DNA of 64,000 nucleotides, taken from NCBI GenBank assembly GCA_963920575.1, contig OY986971.1:15676492-15740491 (forward strand), given 5' to 3'. Within the stretch, counting starts at the first letter, position 1. Every line of letters begins with the position of its first letter. This DNA is from Narthecium ossifragum (lineage: Eukaryota; Streptophyta; Magnoliopsida; Dioscoreales; Nartheciaceae). Of the stretch, positions 19,771 to 31,127 are shown one piece after another. A program made the translations under genes and the position numbers. The notes under the pieces are model-generated. The model searched no databases, was not told the origin of the DNA, and saw only the letters and a program-made list of their open reading frames with translations.

Positions 19771-20648
19771 AAACTTAGGGTTAGTCAAAGGGGGTTTTTT
19801 TGGACGTTTTTGGAGACTCTTTCTGGACGTTTCTGAAGAAAGAAGATGAAGACATCTCCATCCATGGCCGAGTAATCCGCGGGTATGGCAGACGGATGAC
19901 CTTGCGAGGATTAGGGTTTCTTGTTCATCATTGTTCATAGTTTTAATCTTTATTGTTAAACTCTTTTCTATGTATTGAATCTTCAAGGATTATTTTCAGA
20001 TTGTGGATTTTTATGTGGATGAATGATATTATGAATCTAGTCATGCTTCTTTTATGATCTTGTAATCCCATGGTTATATCTATTGTTTACCTACTTTTTC
20101 TCGTGAATTCTTTGCTATGCATTACCGATTGTGAAAGCTGGTATTGTGCATTCTTAGAGATATGGTAAGATAGGGTTAGGGCTTTGTCCCGAGGAACTTT
20201 TGTTATACGTTGACTCTAGTGACAGCCGGCTATCGTATATTTTTAGGTTTTGGTAGGATAAAGTTAGAGCTATAAAAGGAAGAATCAATTGTAGGAAGAG
20301 ATATTGATATATTTTGTTAGGTTTATAGTTCCATATCTTCCAATTAAGGTGATTTGGATGTGAATCCCTTGACTGAGTAGTATTGTATGAACCATTAAGA
20401 AGAGAAGAACCTAAATCCGAGTGAAGTGATTCCTGATGCCTAGCCTTATTAAAATCCTGATATCTTTGGTTAATCCTAGCCTTATTAAAATCCTTTGATC
20501 TAATTTAGTTAATTCTTAAGTTCTCTGTTGTCTTCAATTCATTGTTATTTGTGTTTTTGATGTTTTCTGCTTGTCTCTCTGTAGGTTTGGCCTCTCTTAT
20601 GTTATGCTGCACTGCACCGCTGTGTTGTGACACATTTGAACGATATCA
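19760..20648 (+). mobile_element. Element J: LTR fragment, host of element C, inserted in 5S spacer
   Basis: Begins at the end of element C with CTATAAATAGG (a TATA box), then AT-rich LTR-like sequence ending ...GATATCA at 20648. The 5S spacer resumes with CCAGT (20649-20653), the predicted target duplication. The block AGTTCCATATCTTCC near 20330, GGATGTGAATCCCTT near 20356 and AGTGACAG near 20220 recur in reverse complement in solo LTR K, so J is probably an Athila/Tat-type LTR. Its upstream part is outside the window, so solo LTR and full element cannot be told apart. Confidence 0.7.
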
Positions 20649-21012
20649 CCAGTTCGTAATCCCGTCCTGCAAGCGATTTTTCCTGAAACGACAACATCCT
20701 TACGCCCGGAGCATGCGCGCCGTGTGATTCGAGACCCGGGTGGGCTTCATTTGGCCGGCTCAGTGGCGACTCGGATCTGGGCCGGTGATTTTAGAAGCGC
20801 GACTGCATAGTAATTCTCGAACAACGAGAAAAGGGCCCAACGCGCGAAGAGGAGGGCGGCTCGGGTGGTGTCGAAACCCGTCCGGGAACACGGGTGCAGT
20901 ACCGAAAGAAAATTTGCGACATGGGGCCCGCGGAATGGCCGCGATTCGTCGCAGGGCGTCGCGAGGCGGGCCACATGGATTGAATAAGAGGAATGGCGAT
21001 AACGGGGATATC

Positions 21013-21132
21013 AGGTGTGATTATACCACTACTAATGCACCGGATCCCATTAGAACTTCGCAGTTAAGCGTGCTTGGGCGAGAGTAGTACTAGTATGGGT
21101 GACCTCCTGGGAATTCCTCATGTTGCACCCCT
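21013..21132 (+). rRNA. 5S rRNA-like gene copy 1
   Basis: Recognised from the plant 5S signature (GATTATACC..., CCGGATCCCAT, AAGCGTGCTTGGGCGAGAG, GGGTGACCTCCTGGGA). Box A keeps TTAAGC, as in functional plant 5S genes. The intermediate element is damaged (GTATGGG for GATGGG) and there are C-to-T-like changes in the first 20 bases. Likely not functional. Confidence 0.88.
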
Positions 21133-21505
21133 CCTTTTTGCTAGTCCGCAATAACGTCCTCCAAGCGGTTTTTGTCGGAACAACTACATCCTTACGCCCG
21201 GAACATGCGCGCCGTGCGAGTAGAGATCCGAGCGGGCTTCATCTGGTTGGCTCCGCGGCGACCCGGATCATGGGGCAGTGATTTTAGAAGCGTGGACGCA
21301 TAGTAATTCCCGAACGACGAGAAAGGGGCCCCACACACGAAGAGGAGGGGCACTTGGGGGGTTTCAAGTCCCGTCCATGAACATGGGTGTTGCACCGGAA
21401 GTAAATTTGCCACACGGGGCCTGCGGAATTGCCGTGATTCATCGCGGGGCGTCGCAAGGCGGGCCGCGGGGATCGAATAAGAGGAATGGCGATAATAAGG
21501 ATATC

Positions 21506-21625
21506 GGGTGCGATCATACTAGCACTAATGCACCTGATCCCATCAGAATTTAGCAATTAAGCGTGCTTGGGCGAGAGTAGTACTAGGATATGTGATCTCC
21601 TAGGAAGTCCTCGTGTTGCACCCCT
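21506..21625 (+). rRNA. 5S rRNA-like gene copy 2
   Basis: Full length. Box A intact (TTAAGCGTGCTTGGGCGAG), but the intermediate element and box C are altered (GGATATGTGATCTCC). T-run terminator present. Confidence 0.88.
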
Positions 21626-21948
21626 CCTTTTTGCCAATCCACAATCCCGTCATGCAAGCAGTTTTTGCCAGAACATTGACATCCTTACGCCTAGAGCATG
21701 CGCACCGTGCGATTTGAGATCCTGGCGGGCTTCATTTGGTTGGCTCTGTGGTGACCCGGATCCTGGGGCGGTGATTTTAGAAGCGCGGACACATAGTAAT
21801 TCCCGAATGGCGAGAAAGGGGCCCCACGCGTGAAGAGGAAGGGGGATCGGGGGGTTTCAAGTCCCGTCTGGGAACAGGGGTGCTGTACCAGAAGCAAATT
21901 TGCCACACAGGGTCCGCGGAATGGCCGTGATTCGTCACAGGGCGTCGC

Positions 21949-23573
21949 TGGTAGCACTTGAAAAGTGTCGTGGCTTAACAAGTTTGCTCAAGATTATAAA
22001 TTTATAATTGAACTACTAACTAACTACTTTAAGGGTAGCTAGCAGTGAGTCCGAGTCGATCCACGGGAAATATGATTGAATTGAGATGCTTTGTATAGTC
22101 TCCTACTAATGAGTTGAGGAAAGGTTTGGAATTAGAGCTAAACTAGCTTGGAACTAAAGGATTTATAGATGCAAGAAAAGACATCAATGAATTCTTAATC
22201 CGTAACACGGGTTCTACCAGGTCTTCCTAATATCAGGGCGCACTAATCACATTGAATGGCTTTCCTAATGGTTGATAAGTGAATGACCAGTTCTCCCTAT
22301 CACTCAACAAGTTCCGGTTAGGATCCCTTGTCGGCGAGAATAATTATCTAAATGTCAGTGACCTAATGATTAGTTATGATCACCACTAATAAATTCTCTG
22401 ATTAGGATGAATTCATCGCGAGAAAAGAGTTATAACATGGATTTAGGTGTAAGATCAAGATGATTCTAGCACCTTGATGGGCCAAATCTAGAAAGATAGG
22501 GTAAATGGAGGATTAGGAATAGAACGTAGTTTTTCAAGAACTACTATAGTGGTTCTAGCACTATACAATCCCTAATCACGGAGAAGAATTCACTTGAGAT
22601 ACCATGGTTCTAGCTTGATCCTCCTATTAGATGAGTCCAATCCAAGCCTTAACATGCCTTAGCTCTAGATCTAAAACATATTAGAACAATCCAAATCTCC
22701 AACAATAAATCAACACCAAAATTATAGAAGAATTAAAATCAATCCATATAAGCCATGCAAAAAGATATACAAGTCCTAGATCTTAGAAATCCCTAGTAAA
22801 AACCCTAGTTACATCATAAGAATCCATTGGCGAGGGGTTTAGTTACTCATCTTTAGGGTTTGATCCATAGCCGAAGGTTGATGAAGCTCTTCCGCCATCG
22901 ATCTCCTCCAAAAGAATCTCCTAAGAAAATTAAGAAGAGGACCCCAAAGTTCAGCCCCAGTTTCCAGAAAAGCAGCCCCCCTCAAAACCCTAGAAACTAC
23001 CAATTTGTATCCTAGGAACATCTCTCTCACAGATTAGATCTGGGCCGTTGATTTTCTTCACTGACAATTAAATGATAGATCCTTCCATGTAGGAAGATCG
23101 ATCCTTTGTCTTCACTTGCTAGCCGCACCCGTAAAGGATCGATCATTCATAAAGGATCAATCATTCATAAAGGATCGATCATTCATATAGGAGATGATCG
23201 ATCCTTTACTTGTGTTATTGATCACGCCCCGTGGATGATCGATCATTCCATGTAGGAAGATCGATCCTTTTAAACCTTGCTCTCTGTCAGTGTTATCGTG
23301 CATAACGGATCGATCCTTTGTTGAAGTGATGATCGATCCTTTGAAATGGTGCTCTCTGTCAGGTTGCACTTGAATGATCGATCCTTTCCTGATGTGGTGA
23401 TCTATCATTCATGCTGGAATTGCCAAGTGAGCCCGTTTAGACTCCAAACTTGATCTAACTCATACTAGGGTCGGTTGTACCTGAAATAGGATAAAAATAG
23501 TCAATGAAGCATTGCACGGAAACTAACAAAGCCAAATTATAAGGGTGATTTGTGCACTTTTCAAGTTTTATCA
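21949..23573 (-). repeat. 3' LTR of element F (about 1625 bp)
   Basis: Left end TGGTAGCACTTG after 5S spacer; right end TTTTATCA next to a polypurine tract. Its promoter region (22960-23060) follows the order of landmarks of element B's LTR (TCTAGGGTTTTGAGGGGGG, ATCTAATC, ATCAACGG). The dyad cluster sits directly upstream of that region. Confidence 0.85.
23085..23412 (-). repeat. GATCGATC dyads in U3 of element F LTR
   Basis: About nine copies of AAAGGATCGATCATT, GATGATCGATCCTTT and variants in 330 bp. The flanks are A/T (GGATCGATC...ATGATC), different from the C/G flanks of element B. Confidence 0.82.
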
Positions 23574-23590
23574 CACCCCCCCAACTTGAG
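23574..23590 (-). promoter_or_regulatory. Polypurine tract of element F
   Basis: On the minus strand CTCAAGTTGGGGGGGTG directly precedes the LTR start TGATAAAACTTG. Confidence 0.78.
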
Positions 23591-25239
23591 CTTTGCTAGT
23601 CCTCGAGGAAAGCAAGACAAAAGTAAAAATAAAGCAGTAAACCGAACTAGCCACTTTCGTAGGTCTCACGATTACACTTAGCATGTGTAACAAACCTTTA
23701 AACCCCTGGGTTACCCCAGTAGAGGAGTTATAGTCTCCTGAGGGTTTCCAGTGATGATACCCACAAGCATCTATACATCCCCTTGACATTTAATTAGAAA
23801 TCAATTACAATATTCATTAACTCCAATGCATAAAATAGAAATAATATCCATGAATATATTCATTAATTCATAGTCACATAAGAGCAAAGTAAATCAAAAC
23901 ATGTCATAACACACTTCCAATACTTTAACATATTTAATCATGATTCAAATATAACTTTGACTCTCCCGTGTGTGAATTTGGTTCCACATGTATCAGAATA
24001 TCCATTATATCCAAGCATTCAACTATTCAAGATCATAATTCTAAGCATGCATATATTTTCCACTATCACATAACAATAATTGTTCTTTTTTTCTTTTCTT
24101 TTTAAGGAAAATCACCCGTTTTACTTGAACAACATGCTGATCAGGAACATTGCCCGGTTACTAAGATGAAATCTAGTTTCTTCTTTTCTTTTCATTCATA
24201 AAAACTTTCAATTGTTTTACGTGAACAGAACGCTGGCCAAGCATCCTGCCCGGTTACTAAGTTGAAAGCCTTACACTTGCCAACACATACTTGTTGCGAA
24301 CAGAAAATTGCATGTATTCACGTATCTTCTGTGACATGTCATAAAATTGTAAATCTTTCCTAGTTTCAGGCTTAGAATCTAATTTCAATTACTAAACATG
24401 TGGAAGTGCATATGCGCAATAGAATATGTCAAGTTATCCTTAAATCATGGTAAAAGTGTTAAAGTATAGAGATAATGCCCTGCATAGTTAAATTTACTAA
24501 ATCTTATATGACATATAAATTTCTGAATAAATCATAAGAAAAATTTCTAAATCAAGCATCTTTATCAATAAGTATCATAATTTCATTCTTCTGACATAAT
24601 CTAAGGGATGTATAATAGTTGGTTATCATGAAATAAATAAATAAACATCAATTCCTTGAATTCTACCCCCAACTTAAATGTAATTGTCCTCAATTATACT
24701 TAGTCACCAAAATAAAGTAAGGAATAAAGGGTAGAAATCACCTGAATATCATGCCATCTGTAGTCGTCTCATGCATGACGATCACCACACCTTCCAAACA
24801 GTAGACTGACGCCATGTGAAGCTATTCATGTCTCTCTAAGATACTAAAATAATAAATCCATAAAATGCACCATGTTATATGAGAGATAAGTAACAACTAA
24901 GAAACCAATAAATAACACCAGTAGTGATTGATTGTCCATTATTAAGGTACACGGGAACACCTAGCTTAATAGCACCTCTCCCAACAATCAAATATAATAG
25001 CATGAACAATAGAAGAAATAATAGAGAGGTATAAGATATACGAAAAACCTTGGTAGAATATCCCTTAAATGTATTGGCTAAGAACTAGTGCTATCAATGA
25101 AAATAGAAACTATAATCCTAAAAAGAGAGAAAGTCCCTATACTAGTCTTCCTACAACAGATCCTATTACCAAGCTAAAAGAAAATCTAGAGGATCATCAA
25201 TCTACTAAAATAGTCCTAAAAATCAACTCATAATGACTA
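23591..25239 (-). other. 3' non-coding region of element F, distal part
   Basis: AT-rich, no gene seen. An imperfect tandem duplication of about 100 bp lies at 24082-24270, each copy containing a pyrimidine run, a GAACA...GCTG string and TGCCCGGTTACTAAG. Confidence 0.6.
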
Positions 25240-25240
25240 C

Positions 25241-25537
25241 TCAATCGTTGTCCATCTCATCATTGTTGTCTTCATCGTCCCAATCATAGTGCCAAGATGT
25301 TGAAGATGATGATTCGTCGGAGTCATCGTCACTGGACCTTTGGGATAGTGGACGATCAGGGTCGTCTGCCGCATATGGCGATCCAGGTGGCGACAGGAGA
25401 GCCGGGTCAAACAGGGAGCGTGGTGGCACGACTACCGCGGATCCGTCTGGAAGCCGAAAAGATACCCACGGGTTTTCAAGTTCTGGGTCATGTTGCATGT
25501 CATAGACGAAGCAGGCAAACGCATCAAGAGGTGGCAT
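25241..25537 (-). CDS. Unrecognised acidic ORF in the 3' region of element F
   Basis: 98 residues from the first Met. The frame is open upstream to a stop near 25700, adding a Pro-rich segment without Met (ending PIGVEFYGP). The body has WVSFRLPDGSAVVVPPR, and the tail is strongly acidic and Ser-rich (a run of Asp/Ser, then WHYDWDDEDNNDEMDND). It lies between integrase and the 3' LTR, where some plant Ty3/gypsy elements carry extra ORFs. GC content is higher than in its AT-rich surroundings. It could be a captured host fragment or an element-specific ORF; no family is recognised. Confidence 0.4.
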   Translation of the reverse strand: MPPLDAFACFVYDMQHDPELENPWVSFRLPDGSAVVVPPRSLFDPALLSPPGSPYAADDPDRPLSQRSSDDDSDESSSSTSWHYDWDDEDNNDEMDND

Positions 25538-25799
25538 CGGCCCGTAAAACTCAACACCGATGGGATATTCAATAGCGGGTCCAGCCGGATCAGCAGGTTC
25601 AGTAGTTTCCCTAGTGGGGAAATAGAAGACTACCGGTGGGGATGGTGGTTGGTTTGAGTCAGAGGAGGGGAGCGGGGAAAGGGGTTGCGGAGGCTAATGG
25701 TGGCCAGAGACGAGAAGATCCAGTCGTAGGAGGCGGTGGCGCGTCGAACGAAGGCGGAGAAGAAGAAAGGCGGTGGGGTGGAGATGGAGAGAAGAAGGG

Positions 25800-26205
25800 G
25801 AATGATCGATCCTTAGGCCCTTAAGTCGGTCTAGCCTTATTATTTTATTATTATTTTTATCCCCTCACCCCTCGCAAATGATCGTTCATCCCAGGGAGCG
25901 ATGATCAATCATTTACCACGTGTCAGCATCCCCTACGATCTCGAGTAAGATGGAAATTATCGATCATCAGAGGAGTGATGATCAATCCTCCAAGAACACC
26001 CTCTTTGTCACAACTAAAACACAAAACTGATCGATCATCTTATCATGGTAGGATCGATCATGTCTAACCCCATTGCGTGCCCCATGGTGATCCCAAACAT
26101 GATCAATCCTCAAGGTGTTGATGATCATCATACACAACACACGTTCTGTCTCCAAAAGTGAACAAAAATTATCGATCATCATGGGATGTGATGATCGATC
26201 CTCAG
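25800..26205 (-). repeat. Second cluster of GATCGATC-type dyads in element F, outside the LTR
   Basis: About ten copies of GATGATCGATCCT, TGATCGATCATC and decayed forms (GATCAATC, ATCGATCATC) in 400 bp. Motif flanks match those of this element's own LTR cluster, not those of other families. Confidence 0.78.
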
Positions 26206-26532
26206 CATGAAAACGCTAGAACTGACTGACAACCTGGGAATTAGGTCTCTAACCACATATGCATGAATACTAACCCCCAGGACATCTAAACTGAAGTAAA
26301 AACACCCTAATCTATCAGTCAATACAAAGAATTCAGCAACGACAAATAATTAGAAATTGAAATCAAATTAAAGATGCAAATAATTAGAAACCAAACATGC
26401 AAATAATTAGAAAACAAGCAAGCATGCAAAGAAGAAATTTTCAAATAAACAAATTAAAATCAAAGCAAAGATGGGTTGCCTCCTACCAAGTGCTTGGTTT
26501 AACATCTCTAGCTCGACCCAATGGAAGCTCAA

Positions 26533-26926
26533 TTACTCATCATTCTGTTCCTGCATAATTTTTGTGGCTTCTAAGGTAAGAGGATTTTCCACATAGGGTT
26601 TCAACCTTTGGCCATTCACTTTAAAAATAGAGCCAGACTTGGGATGGCGAATCTCAACGGTACCATGGAAAGACTTGAATAACTTCAAAGAGACCATTCC
26701 ATCTAGACTTAAGTTTCCCATGGAAAAGCTGAAGTCGAGCATTAAACAACCACACTTTGTCACCTACATTGAAGGTTCTATGGGTAATGTACTTGTCATG
26801 GTAAGCCTTTGTTCGACCTTATAAATCATGGCATTGTCATAGGCCTCATTCCGTATTTCCTCTAACTCATTGAGTTGAAGCAAACGAGCGTTCTGACCGG
26901 TGGGTAACCAATTAACCTTTTGAATA
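26533..26926 (-). pseudogene. Integrase C-terminus of element F
   Basis: Contains LLQLNELEEIRNEAYDNA, GDKVWLFNARLQLFHGK and the ending GQRLKPYVENPLTLEATK. The frame shifts around 26660, between the VFPW... segment and GTVEIRHPKSGS, so at least one small indel is present. It ends in a stop at 26533. The upstream part is separated by solo LTR G. Confidence 0.82.
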
Positions 26927-26931
26927 GTTAA

Positions 26932-28362
26932 TGATGAGTCACTAAATATTCATAATTAAACCCCTTAATTTACCTTTGCTAGGCTTAGAGTGTTTGTATT
27001 TGATAGTTTGTTAGTTGATTTCAGGTTTAATGAAGATTCAAGTTAGAAAGTACAAAAAAGGCTTAATATGCTGAAATACACTGCTCTGTCGACTGTTAGC
27101 ACAATATTCACCAGAAATTATTCTTATGTCCAAATATTCTGAAATTTGGATGACATCTAGTCGACATCAAGACGTACAACGTCCATGTTGGACACTTTCA
27201 GAGATTCCTGATGGATTGATAGCAGTTTTGAAGAAGATGAAGATATTTAGCTGCTGGAAGACTGGTCCGTCGACGCCCAGGAGAATATTCGCCAAATCTT
27301 CTAGATAAGTCCAAATATTGTAAACTCTTCGGGAGAGGACAGAAGACTTCCAAATCTACATCTTTCGTGTTGGACTCGTTCCCAAATTCTGGACGGGTTG
27401 AACCCAGTCGCGATTGGAAGAAGCTGTCAGGGTTGAACCAGGAAATCTGAGTTGCACTTGAGGTCTAACTCAACCCTAAAACCCTAACCCGGGAATTAAG
27501 ATATAAAAAGGGTTTTGTGGCTGGAAATAGGGAAGCCTCGATAGAGAGAAAAAGAGGGATTCGGATTGGAGAATAAGACGGAGATGCGGCGTGGATCCCT
27601 AACCTTCTTCATTGAATACATGGATCTCATCCAAAAGATGAGTGGCTGAACTCTTTACTTAGGGATCTCATGAAGCTTTAGTGTAGTTTCTTTGTATTTT
27701 CTAGTTTGATTCTTGTTATCGTTTCAAAGACATGATCCTATGAATATGGTTTTATTTTATAAAGAGTTGAGGGAACAGAGTTCCTTGACGTATTTTGAGT
27801 CCTACTTGATTGTTGTGCTTGATGGTAGAGATTCGTAGGATGATTTTATGTTGCTTTTGTGGATGCCTTTGAGATAATCTATGCTAGATGAAGATAGGTT
27901 GTACTCAGATTAAGATCGAAGACAATTTATGCTAAGTTTGGATAGGTTATGCCTTGGGGAAACAATCGCATTATTTTAGGGATTCATGTAAGCTTAAGAA
28001 GCTGTGAATCCATAATGTCGAGATAAGAAAACAAGAGGATAACTAGAGAATACAGGAAGTGAAACTAAAGTGGATTGAGTAATCCCTAGGTTTTCTCTCA
28101 TTGATCTACTTCAATTTCATTAATCGCTTTCTTAATTAGTTTTAATTAATTAGTTCCTAAAACCCAAATCAATCATCTTTCGCTTTAGGATTAGAGTGTT
28201 AAGAGTTAATTCTGGTGTTCTTTGTTAGTCAAAGTTTTCCCTGAGGACCGACGCCGTATTTCACCATTATTCTATCTTATTAATTTAGTGTTGAAAGAAA
28301 GGTTTATAAATTTCTAAATTGCGTTTTGCATACGTTTTAACGACGACGTTTGTGAGCGATCA
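26932..28362 (+). mobile_element. Solo LTR G (1431 bp) inside element F integrase
   Basis: TGATGAGTCAC...GAGCGATCA, flanked by a perfect 5-bp target duplication GTTAA (26927-26931 and 28363-28367). Removing it restores an open integrase frame. It belongs to the same family as element H's LTR (59477-60917). TATA-like ATATAAAAA at 27501-27509. No coding capacity. Confidence 0.93.
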
Positions 28363-28367
28363 GTTAA

Positions 28368-29022
28368 CCAATTATCCATGAGTTTAATTGGTAAGCGGCA
28401 ATGCTTACTATATACCAACCGGTACGGTGACATTCCTATGGGTGTTTTGTAGGCTGTTCTATACGCCCACAAGGCCTCATCTAATCGCATGGACTAATCT
28501 TTCCAATCTGAATGCACTACTTTCTCAAGGATACGCTTGATTTCAGGATTTGACACCTCTACTTGCCCACTAGTTTGAGGATGGTATGGAGTGGCAACCT
28601 TATGGGAAATGTTATACTTATCAAGAGTGGTATGGAAATAGCTATTCATAAAATGGGACCCACCGTCACTTATAATTGCTGTAGGATGACCAAATCGAGA
28701 GAAAATATTTGAATGAAGGAATTTGACTACAACGTGATGATCATTGGTCCTAGTGGCTCTAGCTTCAATCCACTTGGAAACATAGTCAACGGCCAACAAG
28801 ATGTAAGTGTAACCATTCGAGGGTGGAAAAGGGCCCATGAAATCAATACCCCAAACATCAAAGACTTCACATTCAATGATTGGAGTTTGAGGCATTTCAT
28901 TCCGGTGAGAAATACTGCCAAGTTGTTGACAACGAATGCATGCTTTAGAGAAACTATGGGCATCATGAAAAATAGAGGGCCAATAGAACCTGGAATGAAA
29001 GATTTTGGTTGTGGTTCTACGG
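28368..29022 (-). pseudogene. Integrase core of element F
   Basis: Reading on the minus strand: [13 protein letters not shown] and CIRCQQLG (end of the zinc region), [33 protein letters not shown], the Glu of [14 protein letters not shown], then [20 protein letters not shown]. One TAG (28494-28496) replaces a Trp codon (G-to-A change). The 5' edge is the junction with 5S spacer at about 29022, inside the zinc-binding region. Confidence 0.88.
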
Positions 29023-29089
29023 CCCGAAAAATTTGTCGCGAGGCTAGCCGCGAGGATCGAATAAGAGGAATGGCGGTAATAAGGATATC

Positions 29090-29209
29090 GGGTGCGATCA
29101 TACCAGCACTAATGCACCGGATCCCATCAGAACTCCGTAATCAAGCGTACTTGGGCGAGAGTAGTACTAGGATTGGTGACCTCCTGGGAAGTCCTCGTGT
29201 TGCACCCCT
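29090..29209 (+). rRNA. 5S rRNA-like gene copy 3 (type X)
   Basis: Full length. Differences include CCGTAATCAAGCGTAC in box A and GGATTGGTG for GGATGGGTG. T-run follows. Confidence 0.88.
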
Positions 29210-29572
29210 CCTTTTCGCCAGTCCGTAATCCTATCTTGCAAGCGATTTTTGCTGGAACAACGACATCCTAACGCCCGGAGCATGCACGCTGTGCGATTCG
29301 AGATCCGGGCGGGCTTCATTTCGCTGGCTCCGCGGTGACTCAGATCCTGGGGTGGTGATTTTAGAAGCGCGGGCGCATAGGTATTGTCGAACGGCGAGAA
29401 AGGGGCCCTACGCGTGAAGAGGAGGGAGGCTCGGGGGGTTTCGAGTCCCGTCCAAGAACACGGGTGTAGCACCGGAAGCAAATTTCCCACACGAAACACA
29501 TGGAAAGGCAGCGATTCATCGCGAGGCTGGTCGCGGGGATCGAATAAGAGGAAGGGGAATAATAACGATATC

Positions 29573-29692
29573 AGTTGCGATCATACCAGCACTAATACAC
29601 CGGATCCCATCAGAACACTGCAGTCAAGCGTGTTTGTGTGAGAGTGGTACAAGGATGGGTGACCTCCTGGGATGTCCTCGTGTTGCACCCCT
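29573..29692 (+). rRNA. 5S rRNA-like gene copy 4 (type Y)
   Basis: Full length. Box C GGATGGGTGACCTCCTGGG intact; box A altered (AGCGTGTTTGTGTGAG); GTGGTACAAGG variant. Confidence 0.88.
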
Positions 29693-30055
29693 CCTTTTTG
29701 CCAGTCCATAATCGCGTCCTGCAATCGGTTTTTGCCGGAACAACGACATGCTTACACCCGGAGCATTCACGCCGTGCGATTCGAGATCCGGGAGGGCTTC
29801 ATTTAGCCGGCTCCACGGCGACCCAGATCCTAGGGCGGTGATTTTAGAAGCGCGGGTGCATAGTAATCGTCGAACGGTGAGAAAGGGGCCCCATGTGCGA
29901 ACAGGAGGGAGGCTCGGTAGGTTTGGAGTCCTGTCCGGGAATACGGGTGCAGCACCGGAAGGAAATTTGCCATACGGAGCCCTCGGAATGGCAATGATTC
30001 GTCGCAAGGCTGGCCGCTAGGATCGAATAAGAGGAATGACGATAATAAGGATATC

Positions 30056-30175
30056 GGGTGCGATCATACCATCACTAATGCACCGGATCCCATCAGAACT
30101 CCGCAGTCAAGCGTGCTTGGACGAGAGTAGTACTAGGATTGGTGACCTCCTGGGAAGTCCTCATGTTGCACCCCT
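30056..30175 (+). rRNA. 5S rRNA-like gene copy 5 (type X)
   Basis: Full length with few changes: AGTCAAGCGTGCTTGGACGAG in box A and GGATTGGTG in the intermediate element. Confidence 0.88.
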
Positions 30176-30539
30176 CCTTTTTGCCAGTCCGCAAATCCCA
30201 TCCTACAAGCGGTTTTTGTTGGAACAATGACATCGTTATGCCCGGAGCATGCACGCCGTGCGATTCGAGATCCGGGCGGGCTTCATTTCGCTGGCTTCGC
30301 GGCGACTCGGATCATGGGACGGTGATTTTAGAAGCGCGGGCGCATAGGTATTGTCGAACGGCGAGAAAGGGGCCCCACGCGTGAAGAGGAGGGAGGCTCG
30401 GGGGGTTTCGAGTCTCGTCCGGGAACACGGGTGCAGCACCGGAAGCAAATTTCCCACACGGGGCCCGCGGAATGGCAGCTATTCGTCGTGAGGCTGGCCA
30501 TGGGGATCGAATAAGATGAAAGGCAATAATAACGATATT

Positions 30540-30659
30540 AGGTGCGATCATACCAGCACTAATACACCAGATCCCATCAGAACACCGCAGTCAAGAGTGC
30601 TTGGGCAAGAGTGGTACAAGGATGGGTGACCTCCTGGGAAGTCCTCGTGTTGCACCCCT
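30540..30659 (+). rRNA. 5S rRNA-like gene copy 6 (type Y)
   Basis: Full length. Box C intact; box A altered (AAGAGTGCTTGGGCAAG). Confidence 0.88.
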
Positions 30660-31014
30660 CCTTTTTGCAAGTCCGCAATCTCGTCCTGCAAGCGGTTTTT
30701 GCCGGAACAACGAAATCTTTACTCCCGGAGCATGCGCACCGTGCGATTCGAGATCCGGGCGGGCTTCAATTCGCTGGCACCGCGACGACTCGGATCCTGG
30801 GGCGGTGATTTTAGAAGTGCGGGTATTGTCAAACGGCGAGAAAGGGGCCCCACGTGTGGAGAGGAGGGAGGCTCGGGGGGTTTTGTGTCCCGTCCGGGAA
30901 CACGGGTGCAGCATCGGAAGCAAATTTCCCACACGGGGCCCGCGGAATAGTAGCAATTTGTCGCGAGGCTAGCCGCGGGGATCGAATATGAGGAAAGGCA
31001 ATAATAATGATATC

Positions 31015-31127
31015 ATGTGTGATCATACCAGCACTAATACACCGGATCCCATCTGAACACCGCAGTCAAGCGTGCTAAGTGGTACAAGGATGGGTGACCT
31101 CCTGGGAAGTCCTCGTGTTGCACCCCT
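31015..31127 (+). pseudogene. 5S rRNA pseudogene copy 7 (type Y, internal deletion)
   Basis: 113 bp. Box A reads AAGCGTGCTAAGTGG, so about 7-8 bp (TGGGCGAG region) are missing, which removes part of the internal promoter. Confidence 0.86.

Larger units (their letters stand above)
20649..21948 (+). repeat. 5S rDNA block 1 (two 5S copies plus spacers)
   Basis: The 5S unit here is a gene of about 120 bp plus about 365 bp of spacer; copies 1 and 2 start 493 bp apart. The spacer opens with a T-run just after the gene (pol III terminator), then recurring landmarks CCAGTCCGCAATCCCGTCC, GCGGTTTTTGCCGGAACAAC, CGGTGATTTTAGAAGCG, GAGAAAGGGGCCCCACG and CACACGGGGCCCGCGGAATG, and ends GATCGAATAAGAGGAATGG about 30 bp before the gene. 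It is bounded on the left by element J and on the right by element F. ORFs across these units are fortuitous. Confidence 0.92.
21949..29022 (-). mobile_element. Element F: Athila/Tat-type Ty3/gypsy, 5'-truncated
   Basis: Minus-strand order from the right: integrase (29022 down to 26533, interrupted by solo LTR G), a 2.9-kb 3' region, polypurine tract, 3' LTR (21949-23573). gag, protease, RT, RNase H and the 5' LTR are absent. At 29022 the integrase frame passes directly into 5S spacer. The 5S spacer positions on the two sides overlap by about 16-20 bp rather than the 5 bp of a target duplication, so the right edge is probably a secondary deletion or recombination joint. Confidence 0.85.

Noticed and set aside
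26884..28440. Small MITE-like inverted repeat (GGTAACCAATTAA / TTAATTGGTAAGC) around solo LTR G
   Set aside because: After removing G the sequence is an open integrase frame aligned with the family, so the similarity is fortuitous plus the GTTAA duplication.
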